Positions 22,311 to 33,098 of a stretch of 64,000 nucleotides of DNA are shown here, in pieces. The translations under genes and the position numbers were made by a program. Source of the DNA: Proteromonas lacertae (lineage: Eukaryota > Sar > Bigyra > Opalinata > Proteromonadidae). The notes under the pieces were generated by a model, which was not told the DNA's origin, did not search any database, and saw only the letters and a list, made by a program, of their open reading frames with translations. The stretch lies in the NCBI GenBank assembly GCA_002245135.1, contig NGBS01001164.1, positions 186,001 to 250,000 on the forward strand, in the 5' to 3' direction. How positions within the stretch are numbered: the stretch's first letter is position 1; every line of letters starts with the position of its first letter.

Positions 22311-24286
22311 ATGTTTGAAGAAGATCTCTCCTTGTGTAAACTACAAGCTAAATGATAATAATATACTATCAGTATTTTCTCAGATAATTCCCAAACTATC
22401 CTGCATTTCAGATTTTTCAACACATTTGTCATTTTTACCTTGTTACTTCAAATTTATAGAAACAAACGATATAAATGAAGAGATATGTCTTGGAGTGACA
22501 AATTATATAAGAAATGTGATAATGAAGTGGAATGAATTATCAAATGGAGTAGATTCAACTCAACTAAAGCAATATTTTCAAGTATAACCTATATAGGCTA
22601 TAGTGATATAGACACTAAGTTCAATAATTGAATGTGTATTTACAAAAATAGATAATGATGATATAATACTTGAGTTATATTATGATAATTTACTCTGTTT
22701 GAATGATATATTAAGTGATAATATTTATTTAATTAGTTCAACATGGAAACCAATGATAAAACACAGTATTACTGTATAATTATAACATAATATAATATTA
22801 TTATATAATAGAAACATTTTGATAATATTCCAGTGAATGAAATATTTGATGTTTTATTTAATCAAATAAATAAGAGAATAATTAAAATAGAGAAGATGAA
22901 AGAAGATGAAATATCAACAGATATAAAGATATTGAAGTTATTCCTAATATTTATAATTGGATTTAGTAAAACTTATATAACAGACATATTGAACAATGAA
23001 AATGAAAAACTGAATGAAGTAATAACATCATTATGTAAGTGGAGATTATTTCTCAATGATAAATATGCTAGTGAAAGTATTTATAAATTATTATATGATA
23101 ATATTTATTCACTAATTGATATAATAATAAAGAATGATAGAATAATAGACTATTTACTATCTAATAATAATGATAATAGTAAAATAGATGGGTTATATCT
23201 AATATTGATTGATTTATTGAAATATAATCAGAATTCTTCTCTCTATTCATTATTATTTCAAAACATATATAATGATAATCCAATCTTGTTATATAAATAT
23301 GAAAATATCTATTGTAGTGAATATATAGTAGGATTAATAGAGAGAGATTTAAATATAATAATATCCAATTATTCAATTCAAAATATGATGATGAAATTGT
23401 TTGAAAAAAGTGAATTATTTCCATTTTTGTTATGTATTTATGTAAAAATATTCAATAATCTAAAGATAGAAGATCAAAAGATATATCATAATACAATATT
23501 CAGTTATATATTATATGATGATTGTGAGAATAATAATATGACAATTCAATTAATATATTTATTAAACAATTTGTATGAAGTATTTCAGTTTGATGTAATT
23601 GAATATTATTTGAATGAATTATCCATATGTGAAATATATAGATATAATAATTATGTGTTGTTTATAAAATATTATAATTGGAAAGATAAAAATATAAATA
23701 CAAATTCATCCTTAAACTATATTCTAAACTCTTTATTCTATCAATTAAATTCTTTTGTTAATGAAATAAAGAGTTATAGTAAATACAATGAAAAAGAGTT
23801 AATATCAATAATCGAATGTTTAATATCTTTATTCAGAATAAAGAACAATTCATCAATAAAGAATATGATAAAAGAATTTGAGAATGTGTTAAATCTGATT
23901 ATTCCATTACTTCCAGTTTCTACTATCTTATTTGTATATTTATTATTATTATTATTGAATAGTTATTAGATAATTTTAATGTTTTATATTCAAAAGATTT
24001 ATTATCCAATGTATTTCAGAAAATAGATATAAACAAATTAAAATCAAATGAAATGAAAGAATTATTGATTTTACTTCCTAAAATTAGTGTTTATAGTGAT
24101 AATATAGGTAATATGATTATTCCAATATATCACAAAGGACTTAGTTCAATAGATATGGATGAATATTTGGTTAGTTTATTATCTTATAGAGATTTTGCTC
24201 TTCATTGTAATCCTTCTCTTATAAAACTGTTAATTCCACCAAATGAATTGAAAAAGGTGGTTAATGATTTGAGTATGATAAAATAG
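22311..24286 (+). CDS. Uncharacterised alpha-helical (possibly HEAT-like) protein
   Basis: Five exons (22311-22335, 22373-22581, 22612-22773, 22812-23933, 23963-24286) give 613 residues in one frame. The family is not recognised. The protein is almost wholly helical and rich in Leu, Ile, Asn and Tyr, with repeated amphipathic helix pairs. It has no catalytic motif, signal peptide or membrane span, so an alpha-solenoid scaffold is plausible. Removing the first intron (22336-22372) is needed to join MFEEDLSL to LFSQIIPKLS. The start ATG at 22311 is the first in frame, but the upstream region stays open for several codons, so the N-terminus could be longer. The Asn/Ile-rich composition follows the local AT bias. 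Confidence 0.65.
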
Positions 24287-24473
24287 ATGATAAATTCAAT
24301 AGAAAATGATGTTATTTCTTTTTTTATTGTTTTGGGGTATGAAAATTCTTAGTTAAACGAATATTATTTTTGCAACTGTTTTAAAAATATAGTTGTTTCA
24401 AATTCCATTATTTTTTAATTTGAAGTATAGACTCATTATTACCTCTAATTTTTTATTTGAATAGAATTTAAAA

Positions 24474-25277
24474 ATGGATAGAGAACATAGACCAGGAGGT
24501 AAAACAGGAAGTGGTCCAATTTCAGATTCTGCTTTGTCTGCAGCAAGAAAAGAAAGACAAAGACAACTTGCACTGGAATCAATTGATATTACTAAAGTAT
24601 ATATTAATTTCAATTATTATAGGATCCTTACATTATGAGAAACCATCTGGGAACTTATGAATGTAAACTATGTTTAACTTTGCATAATACAGAAGGTAAT
24701 TATTTAGCTCATACTCAAGGAAAACGTCATCAGACGAATTTAGCAAGAAGAAGTATATTTAAGTCATTTTACTATTATATTAATAGATGCAATAGAGAGT
24801 AAAGAGTTAGCATTAGGTCCAAGACCATTAAATAGATTAAGAAAAAACAGAAAATCTGGAATTGGCCATCCTGGTTATAAAGTAATCAGAACTCAAGATC
24901 CAATAACTCATCAATGTTCATTGACATTTGAACTAACTTATCCAGAGATAGATCCACATATACAACCTCGACATCGATTTATGTCAGCATATGAACAAAA
25001 AGTAGAAGCTCCAGATAAGAGATATCAATATGTGATATTTGCAGCTGATCCATATACAACTATTGCATTTAAAATACCCAATAGAGAGATAGACAAAGAA
25101 GAAGGTAAATTTATTTCTAATTGGGATAGAAATAAAAAGATTTTTTCAGTATAATTACATTTTACTTATTTTTTCTTCTAATAGTTACAATTCTATTTCA
25201 AGACAAAAGAACAAGTTGAAAAAGATCATCAAAAATTATTAAATAGACCTGCTCCAGCTAATATTAATAAATATTAA
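24474..25277 (+). CDS. SF3A2: Splicing factor 3A subunit 2 (U2 snRNP)
   Basis: Four exons (24474-24596, 24623-24752, 24787-25148, 25185-25277) give 235 residues. The protein begins MDREHRPGGKTGSGP and has the matrin-type zinc finger YECKLCLTLHNTEG with HTQGKRHQTN, then PRPLNRLRKN and the conserved block YEQKVEAPDKRYQYVIFAAD. It ends in a short FYFKTKEQVEK region. These match SF3A2/Prp11 in order and spacing. SF3A2 is a core part of the SF3a complex of U2 snRNP and stabilises U2 at the branch site. The Pro-rich C-terminal heptad region of animals is absent, as in yeast. It sits one gene away from the Brr2 helicase. Introns of 26-36 nt are typical of this genome. Confidence 0.96.
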
Positions 25278-25397
25278 ATTTTCTTTATTAACACATGCTT
25301 GTTTTATTACTAGATATAATACAAAAACAAATATCTTGTTTATAATTTATATAAAAAAAAGATTTACATTTAACTATTATTATTATTATTATCACTA

Positions 25398-26205
25398 CTA
25401 CTTCTTTGGTAATGTAAGCATACTCTCTAAACTCTCCTTTAATTGTGCATTTAATTGTCTTAAGTTTTGCATTTCCTCTTCATGTCTCTTTTTAGCAGCT
25501 TCTCTTCTTTCTTCTTCCTTTTCTTCTATTTCAACACATTTTTGTTTCAATTCAACTACTTGACGTTCTAAATCAGCACATTCAGATTCAAGAGTAGATA
25601 TCTATTCAATCATAGAGATTAATCTATACTGTATTTTGCATTTCAACCTTCTTCTGTTCAGCCATAAGTGCTTTTCTCATACCATATGCAATTGAACTTT
25701 CATATAATGATTGATAAGCAGCAATTGTCATTCTAATTTCATCTCTTACTCTCAATAACAATAAACCTCTTTCTGCACAACTGATGGTGATTTGACGGAT
25801 TAATTCATCAAAACATTGTGAATATAATTCTTCTCTGATAGGACAAATACCAGTTTCTCTGGCTTGTCTTTGTTGTAATTTTTGATCCAGTTGTTCTTGT
25901 AAATTAATTACATCTAAACGAGTAGCTGGTGTACTTGAAACGTATTGAACCCATAATTGTCCATTTTCTGTCCATTCTCTATATAATAGTTAAAAAATAT
26001 GAATACCTTGGTGGTAATATAGAATTTAATATATCTTCAGTTTGTGATGTTGTTTTTTTACCTTCTACAGGTGGTAACTATGATTAAATGAATTAAAAAA
26101 TTCAAAAATGAGTTATACTTTTTGAATTTGTCCTTTCTTTCCTTTAGTTGTGCTTACTAAATTTGGATTATCATATTTTACTAATGAAGTTTGTGATGGG
26201 AGCAT
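25398..26205 (-). CDS. DNALI1: Axonemal dynein light intermediate chain p28
   Basis: The gene starts MLPSQTSLVKYDNP at 26205 and ends with TAG at 25398-25400. Conserved blocks are EWTENGQLWVQYVSSTPATR, LDVINLQEQLDQKLQQRQAR, ETGICPIREELYSQCFDELI, and CAERGLLLLRVRDEIRMTIA. A C-terminal coiled coil (ELKQKCVEIEEKEEERREAA) follows. This is p28/DNALI1, the light chain shared by single-headed inner-arm dyneins a, c and d, needed for axonemal bending. Introns include 25602-25629, and one of 43 nt follows the first exon (GQIQK to LPPVEG). Identity is high across the whole family-specific core, so the gene directly shows that the organism builds motile axonemes. Its promoter region (190 bp) is shared with the divergent Brr2 gene. 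Confidence 0.96.
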
Positions 26206-26395
26206 TTAAAAAAACAAAAACAAATAACAAAAACGGCTTATATAAAAAAGTACAGTTATCTCCTCTCTTTAAAAATCAAAAACTCATTATAGGCTTGAGT
26301 ATTCAATCTCATTTTAATTCTTGTTTTTCTCTTATCTAGATCATTTGAGTTTTATTGTATAACATTAATCAAATTTATATTATAGATACTGCACA

Positions 26396-29300
26396 ATGAC
26401 TATTAATGGAGAAAAAACAAAGGAGTTTGAATATAGATATATGTCTAACTTGGTTTTGCAAGCAGAACCAGACAGTGGTCGTGAAAGAGGTGGACCTACT
26501 GGTGAGGCAGATTCACTAAGAGGTACTGAACTGCATCCTATGGGTGATAAAGTGACACATGAAAAGCCACCTGGATTTGATGAGAAGAAAGAAAAGGCAA
26601 AAAAACGAAAAGCAATTGAACAAGAAAAACAAATAAAACTAAAGAAAAAAAGAGGTAATAAACTGGATGTTGACCATGAACATCGGTCAGTTCTTACTGA
26701 AGCATCTCACATAAACTCTGAAAGATATAGACCATTGACATCAGAAACTCAAGCTGCTTATGGTCAATTATTATCATTTGTAGAAGGAAAATTAGGAGAA
26801 GTTAACCAAGAGCAATTATGCGATGCTGCAGAAGAAGTTTTAGCAATTCTAAAATCAGACGACCCAAGTACCAAATTTAACCAATGTAAAGATTTACTAG
26901 AGACATTAACAGAAGATGAATACAATAATCTAATGAAACTATCAAGAGCTATTAATGATTTCCATTTAGAAGAAGAAATGGAACTAGATGACCCAGATGC
27001 TGAAGAAAGGAATGGTAATACAGAAGATGATTCAGTAGCAGTACGAATAGAAGAAGAAAGTGAAGAGAGTGAAGTGGATGAAATAGGAGATGATGATTCA
27101 ACAGATAGTTCAACTGATGATGATTCTTCTAATGAAAATAACATGTATGGTGCAGATGATCGAATTATAGAGAATAAGAATAAAATAGACAGTATTGAGC
27201 AAGATAAAGACATATTAAGAGCATCAGAAATTGATGCATTTTGGATTCAACGAGAGATTGATAAATATGTAAAAGATGCTGAGAAAAGCCATCAATTATC
27301 ACAAGAAATATTGAATTGTTTAAATGAAAACGATGAACGATCTCCCTTAGAAACTAAACTGGTAAAGATACTCGGAGTTGATAAGTTTCAATTGATTAGA
27401 TTATTATTAAATAATAGGAATAAAATATTATATATAACACTCTTAAAGCAAGCTCAAACTGAAGATGATAAGAAATTAATAATAGAGAGAATGGAGAATG
27501 ATATAAATGGAGATGGACCTGCAATATTAGAAGAATTGAATCAAACTACCAAAGCAGATACTTGGGAAAAAGAAAATGCCAAAAATTTGGAAAAGATCAC
27601 CAAATTAGAAGCAAAGAAATTGATTAAATATAATAAAGAAACTGATAATAATAATGATAATGATATTAGTATTAATAATATGAATATAAAATCAGTGTTT
27701 ACTGGTGAAGTAGATAGTTCAATAGTCTTAAAACCTCAATCTAATGTGAATCTTGATGATTTAACATTCACTCAAGGTAGTCACCTTCGTACAAATCGTA
27801 AATTCATATTACCCAAAGATGTATATAGAGAATCAAAGAAAGGATATGAAGAAATCCATGTTCCAATATTAAGACCACCAGATAGACAGCCAAATGAAAG
27901 AACAGTGTTAATATCCTCATTACCTGAATGGGCAAGAGTACCATTTGCTGGAATGAAAGAATTGAATAGAATTCAAAGTAAATTGTGTGATTTTGCATTG
28001 ACTCAACCTGATAATATGTTATTATGTGCTCCAACTGGTGCTGGCAAGACGAATGTAGCTGTATTGACGATATTACATGAAATAGGATTACATAGAAGAG
28101 AAGATGGTTCAATTGATAAAGATAAATTTAAGATTGTATATATTGCTCCAATGAAAGCGTTAGTTCAAGAAGTGGTGATTAATTTTACAGAGAGATTTAA
28201 AGATTATGGATTGTCAGTAAAAGAACTATCAGGTGATGCAACTTTAACAAAACAACAAATATCAGAAACACAGATAATTGTAACAACTCCTGAGAAATGG
28301 GATATTATAACCAGAAAGAATGGTGAAAGAACTTATACCCAATTAGTTCGATTAATAATAATAGATGAAATCCACTTATTACATGATGAAAGAGGTCCAG
28401 TATTAGAATGTATTGTAGCTAGAACATTAAGACAAATTGAATATACTCAGGAGTTAGTAAGATTAGTTGGTTTATCAGCAACATTACCAAATTATGAAGA
28501 TGTAGCAACTTTCTTAAGAGTTGATCCAAGTAAAGGATTATTCTACTTTGATAATAGTTATAGACCAGTTTCATTAGCACAACAATATATAGGTATAACA
28601 GAAACTAAAACAACAAAGAGATTACCATTAATGAATAGAATAACTTATGAAAAATGTCTAGAAGAAGCTGGTAAACACCAAGTATTAGTATTTGTTCATA
28701 CTCGTAAAGAAACAGGTAAAACTGCAAGAGCAATAAGAGATTTAGCATTAGAGAATGATACAATCAGTAGATTTATCAAAGAAGGATCAGCCACTAAAGA
28801 AATCTTACTATCTGAATCAGAAAAGAGTGTACAGAACTCCGAATTGAAAGATTTATTACCTTATGGTTTTGGTATTCATCATGCTGGTTTATCAAGAGAC
28901 GATAGATCGTTAGTAGAAGCATTATTTGCTAATAAACATATCCAAGTATTAGTTTGTACAATGACATTAGCTTGGGGTGTTAATCTACCAGCACATACTG
29001 TTATAATCAAAGGAACTCAGATGTATAGTCCAGCCAAGTCGTCCTGGGTAGAAATCAGTCCATTAGATGTAATGCAAATGATGGGAAGAGCAGGAAGACC
29101 ACAATTCGATAGTGAAGGTGAAGGTATTATAATTACATCACATAATGAACTGGATTTCTATTTAACATTGAATAATCAACAATTACCAATAGAATCTCAA
29201 TTTATTAGTCGATTAGCAGATAATTTGAATGCAGAGATAATAATGGGAAGTGTTCAAAATATGAATGATGCTGTTAATTGGTTAGGATATACGTATTTAT

Positions 29301-32300
29301 ATGTTCGAATGATAAGAAATCCAACATTGTATGGAATAAACAGTGAAATGATAGAGAATGATAAATACTTAAGACAAAGAAGAGTAGATATGATTCATGC
29401 AGCTGCAACATCATTAGCTAAGAGTGGATTAATCCATTATGATCCAAGAAATGGTTCATTCTTACCAACTCCACTTGGTAAAGTTGCAGCTCATTATTAT
29501 ATCATCCATCAATCAATGAATACTTATAATGAATATTTAAAACCTGAATTATCTGATATTGATTTATTCCGATTATTCTCTTTATCCCATGAGTTTAGAG
29601 ATATTATAATTCGTTTACAAGAAAGATTAGAAGTAGAAAAATTACTACAAAAAGTTCCAATTCCAGTAAAAGGCTCATCTGAAGATCCTCATGCCAAAGT
29701 GAATGTATTATTACAAGCATATATCAGTCGATTATCATTAAAAGGATTTGAAATCAATTCCGATTTATGCTATGTACAACAAAGTGCAGGTAGAATATTA
29801 AGAGCTATATTTGAAATAGCATTATATCGAGGATGGTCCTCTTTAGCAATAAAGACATTAACATTATGTAAAATGGTTGATAGAAGACAATGGTTAAGTC
29901 AAAGTCCATTACGACAATTCAGTGGTATAAAATTAGAGATAATAAAGAGATTAGAAAAGAAAGATTTAGAATGGGAAAAATATTTTGATTTACAACCTCA
30001 TGATTTAGGTGAATTAGTAAAGAATAATAAAGTTGGAAAAGATTTATATACATTAATACACAAATTCCCACGACTTACTATTGAAGCCAATTTCCAACCA
30101 ATCACTAGATCAACTTTAGCAATAGAATGTATAATACATTGTGATTTTATTTATGATTCTAAAATACATGGAAATAGTGAGAATTTCCATTTATTTGTGG
30201 AAGATGTAGATGGTGAAAAGATATTATATCATGAGTTCTTTAGTATCAAAGAGAAATATGCAGAAAATGATCATATAATGAACTTTACAGTCACCTTAAT
30301 GGATCCTTTGCCACCTCAATATTTTATTAGAATTGTATCTGATAAATGGTTACATAGTGAAACAGTATTACCTGTATCATTTAGACATTTAGTTTTACCT
30401 GAGAAATATCCACCACATACTGAATTATTAGATATGAGACCATTTAAAGTGAGTATATTTGGTAATAAAGAAATAGAAGAAATATATAAAGCTAGAAAAA
30501 TCGAAGTATTTAATCAAATTCAAACTCAAGTTTTCAGTACATTATATGAAGAAGATGTTAGTAGTTTGGTATGTTGTCCAGCTGGTAGTGGTAAAACAAT
30601 ATGTGCAGAGATGGCAATATTAAGATTGTTTAGAAATAGAATAAATGGTAATAATGTTGAGAATGAAATTAATAAATGTGTTTATATTAGTCCATTACAA
30701 TGTTTAGTTGATAATTTATATCCAATTTGGAATGTAATGTTTGGTAGAGAAGGGTGGAATATAAATGTAGTAAAACTAACAGGAGATGGTATAGTTGATA
30801 GAAAGTTAGTAAATGATGGTGAAATAATAATGGCAACACCTGAACAATGGGATATGATGAGTAGAAAATGGAAACAAAGAAGTGCATTACAACAAGTGAA
30901 TCTATTGATAGTTGATGAATTGCATGCGATAGGTGGAAATAAAGGTGCAACTTATGAGATGATAATCAGTAGAATGAGATATATGGCAACTCAATTGAAT
31001 AAACAGATTAGAATAATTGGTTTATCAGCTTCCTTAGCGAATGGTAAAACATTAGGATCTTGGTTAGGATGTAAATCACAAAGTATATTCAATTTCCATC
31101 CAAATGTTCGTCCAATTCCGTTAGAAATCTATATTCAAGGATTTGATATAAATATGTTTGGAATTCGAATGTTAGCAATGGGTAAACCTGCTTATAATAG
31201 TATAATCAGTGTGAGTGATAATGAAGGTGTTTTAATCTATGTTCCATCTGGTAAACAGTGTGAATTAACTGCAATTGATATGATAAGTTATGCTTCAGCT
31301 AATGATAAACCAAATCGATTTTTAAAAACCAGTGAAGAAGAAATTAATGTTTTAACAAAGAATGTGAAAGATATAGCATTAAAAGAAACGTTAATTCATG
31401 GAGTAGGTTTTTATGATGAAGGAATGAATGAAAATGATAAGAAATTAGTAAAATATTTATATGAAAATGATAAAATCCAAATATTAGTGGTTAGTAATAA
31501 TAGCTGTTATAGTTTAGATTTATACAGTCGAACTGTAGTAATAATGGATACTGTGTTTTATGATGGTAATGAACATCGGTATGTAGATTATGCGATGAGT
31601 GATATATTAGAAATGATGGGAAGATGTTGTCGTCAAAATGGAAGAGATATAAAAAGTAATTTAATACTATTATGCCATAGTTGTAAAAGAGAATATTATA
31701 AGAAATTTTTATATGAAGCATTACCAATCGAATCTCATTTAGATCATTTCTTACATGATCATTTGAATGCTGAGATCGTGAGTAAAACAATCGAATCAAT
31801 GGAAAGTGCAATAGATTTTCTGACATATACATTTTATTATCGTCGATTATCTCAAAATCCAAATTATTATAATATGGAAAGATTTACAAATGAACATATA
31901 TCTCAACACTTATCTGATTTAATCGAAAATACAATAAAAGATTTAGTAGAAACGAAATGTGTAGAATTTAATGAAGCAAGTGGTGAATTAAGTGGATTGA
32001 ATTTAGGTTTAATAAGTGCTTATTATTCAATCAATTATTTAACAATTGGAATGTTTGCTTCTTCTTTGAATGAGAAAGTGAAAATTCGTGGTTTAATCAA
32101 TATATTATCAGCTGCTAATGAATATAGTGAAATGATTGTACGACATCATGAAAGTGTAATACTTGAGAGAATGATTGATATTTTATATTGTTCAGTAGAG
32201 AATGAAGAAAAATCAAATCGAAAAGTGAATATATTATTACAAAGTCATATAAAACGTATAAAACTTCCAAATGAGTTGCGAAATGATTTGAAAGAAATTT

Positions 32301-32965
32301 TGAAGAATTCAGTTCGATTTATTGAAGCATTAGTGGATGTAATAACGTCGAATGGTTGGTTAAAGCCAGCGTTAGCTTGTATGGATTTAAGTCAAATGTT
32401 AAGTCAAGGAATGAGTGATAATGATAATATCTTATTACAAATTCCTCATTTTAATAATGAAATAATCGATCGATGTAAGAAAGAGGGTGTGTCCAATGTA
32501 AGTGATATATTAGAAATTGATGATGATGTTCGAAATAGAATTTTGTCTGGTTTAAGTGCAAAAGAAATCGAAGATGTTGCCTTATTTTGTAATAATTATC
32601 CTGATATAAATGTAGTATATTCAATCTTAGATAAAGATAAAATCGAAAAAGAAAGTGCAATAACAGTGGAAGTGATGTTAAGACGAGAGATAGAAGAAGA
32701 TGTCAGTGATGATAGTAATATAGGAATGGCAATTTGTCCTCGATTTGGAAGTAATAAAATCGAAAATTGGTGGATATTAATAGGTGATGCAGAAAGTAAT
32801 AATTTATTTAGTATAAAAAGAATCGTATTAAAATATGAAGGCCAATATAAATTGACGTTTAATGCTCCAGAAGAAAGTGGTAAATATAAATATAAGTTAT
32901 ATTTGGTAAGTGATAGTTACTTTGGTTGTGATCAAGAATTTGATATCGACTTTGAAGTGAAATGA
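26396..32965 (+). CDS. SNRNP200: U5 snRNP helicase Brr2 (SNRNP200)
   Basis: One uninterrupted exon encodes 2189 residues, the usual Brr2 length. The N-terminus (EFEYRYMSNLVLQAEPDS, PTGEADSLRG) is the conserved plug/NTR of Brr2. An acidic Asp/Glu/Ser stretch follows near residues 200-250. Two Ski2-like helicase cassettes are visible. The first has CAPTGAGKTNVA, DEIHLLHDERGPVLE, GLSATLPN, FGIHHAGLSRDDR and MMGRAGRPQFD. The second has CPAGSGKT and DELHAIGG, with weakened later motifs (MMGRCCRQNG). Each is followed by a Sec63 unit. Brr2 unwinds U4/U6 during spliceosome activation; only the first cassette is catalytically required. DEIH replaces the commoner DEIH/DECH variants without loss of key residues. 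A 6.5-kb gene with no intron is striking beside its intron-rich neighbours. Confidence 0.97.
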   Translation: MTINGEKTKEFEYRYMSNLVLQAEPDSGRERGGPTGEADSLRGTELHPMGDKVTHEKPPGFDEKKEKAKKRKAIEQEKQIKLKKKRGNKLDVDHEHRSVLTEASHINSERYRPLTSETQAAYGQLLSFVEGKLGEVNQEQLCDAAEEVLAILKSDDPSTKFNQCKDLLETLTEDEYNNLMKLSRAINDFHLEEEMELDDPDAEERNGNTEDDSVAVRIEEESEESEVDEIGDDDSTDSSTDDDSSNENNMYGADDRIIENKNKIDSIEQDKDILRASEIDAFWIQREIDKYVKDAEKSHQLSQEILNCLNENDERSPLETKLVKILGVDKFQLIRLLLNNRNKILYITLLKQAQTEDDKKLIIERMENDINGDGPAILEELNQTTKADTWEKENAKNLEKITKLEAKKLIKYNKETDNNNDNDISINNMNIKSVFTGEVDSSIVLKPQSNVNLDDLTFTQGSHLRTNRKFILPKDVYRESKKGYEEIHVPILRPPDRQPNERTVLISSLPEWARVPFAGMKELNRIQSKLCDFALTQPDNMLLCAPTGAGKTNVAVLTILHEIGLHRREDGSIDKDKFKIVYIAPMKALVQEVVINFTERFKDYGLSVKELSGDATLTKQQISETQIIVTTPEKWDIITRKNGERTYTQLVRLIIIDEIHLLHDERGPVLECIVARTLRQIEYTQELVRLVGLSATLPNYEDVATFLRVDPSKGLFYFDNSYRPVSLAQQYIGITETKTTKRLPLMNRITYEKCLEEAGKHQVLVFVHTRKETGKTARAIRDLALENDTISRFIKEGSATKEILLSESEKSVQNSELKDLLPYGFGIHHAGLSRDDRSLVEALFANKHIQVLVCTMTLAWGVNLPAHTVIIKGTQMYSPAKSSWVEISPLDVMQMMGRAGRPQFDSEGEGIIITSHNELDFYLTLNNQQLPIESQFISRLADNLNAEIIMGSVQNMNDAVNWLGYTYLYVRMIRNPTLYGINSEMIENDKYLRQRRVDMIHAAATSLAKSGLIHYDPRNGSFLPTPLGKVAAHYYIIHQSMNTYNEYLKPELSDIDLFRLFSLSHEFRDIIIRLQERLEVEKLLQKVPIPVKGSSEDPHAKVNVLLQAYISRLSLKGFEINSDLCYVQQSAGRILRAIFEIALYRGWSSLAIKTLTLCKMVDRRQWLSQSPLRQFSGIKLEIIKRLEKKDLEWEKYFDLQPHDLGELVKNNKVGKDLYTLIHKFPRLTIEANFQPITRSTLAIECIIHCDFIYDSKIHGNSENFHLFVEDVDGEKILYHEFFSIKEKYAENDHIMNFTVTLMDPLPPQYFIRIVSDKWLHSETVLPVSFRHLVLPEKYPPHTELLDMRPFKVSIFGNKEIEEIYKARKIEVFNQIQTQVFSTLYEEDVSSLVCCPAGSGKTICAEMAILRLFRNRINGNNVENEINKCVYISPLQCLVDNLYPIWNVMFGREGWNINVVKLTGDGIVDRKLVNDGEIIMATPEQWDMMSRKWKQRSALQQVNLLIVDELHAIGGNKGATYEMIISRMRYMATQLNKQIRIIGLSASLANGKTLGSWLGCKSQSIFNFHPNVRPIPLEIYIQGFDINMFGIRMLAMGKPAYNSIISVSDNEGVLIYVPSGKQCELTAIDMISYASANDKPNRFLKTSEEEINVLTKNVKDIALKETLIHGVGFYDEGMNENDKKLVKYLYENDKIQILVVSNNSCYSLDLYSRTVVIMDTVFYDGNEHRYVDYAMSDILEMMGRCCRQNGRDIKSNLILLCHSCKREYYKKFLYEALPIESHLDHFLHDHLNAEIVSKTIESMESAIDFLTYTFYYRRLSQNPNYYNMERFTNEHISQHLSDLIENTIKDLVETKCVEFNEASGELSGLNLGLISAYYSINYLTIGMFASSLNEKVKIRGLINILSAANEYSEMIVRHHESVILERMIDILYCSVENEEKSNRKVNILLQSHIKRIKLPNELRNDLKEILKNSVRFIEALVDVITSNGWLKPALACMDLSQMLSQGMSDNDNILLQIPHFNNEIIDRCKKEGVSNVSDILEIDDDVRNRILSGLSAKEIEDVALFCNNYPDINVVYSILDKDKIEKESAITVEVMLRREIEEDVSDDSNIGMAICPRFGSNKIENWWILIGDAESNNLFSIKRIVLKYEGQYKLTFNAPEESGKYKYKLYLVSDSYFGCDQEFDIDFEVK

Positions 32966-33098
32966 AGATGATATGTGAAGGAATTAAATAATATTAAAGA
33001 TGAAATAACTATTATTAGTTAATATAAATTGTTTTTTTATAAAATACATAAATACAAATAAATACATAAATAATACATATTGTATTAAGTGTATTTGA

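Noticed and set aside
26764-27213. Long Ser-rich minus-strand open frame opposite Brr2
   Set aside because: It is the antisense shadow of the acidic Asp/Glu/Ser stretch in Brr2 and has no conserved motif.
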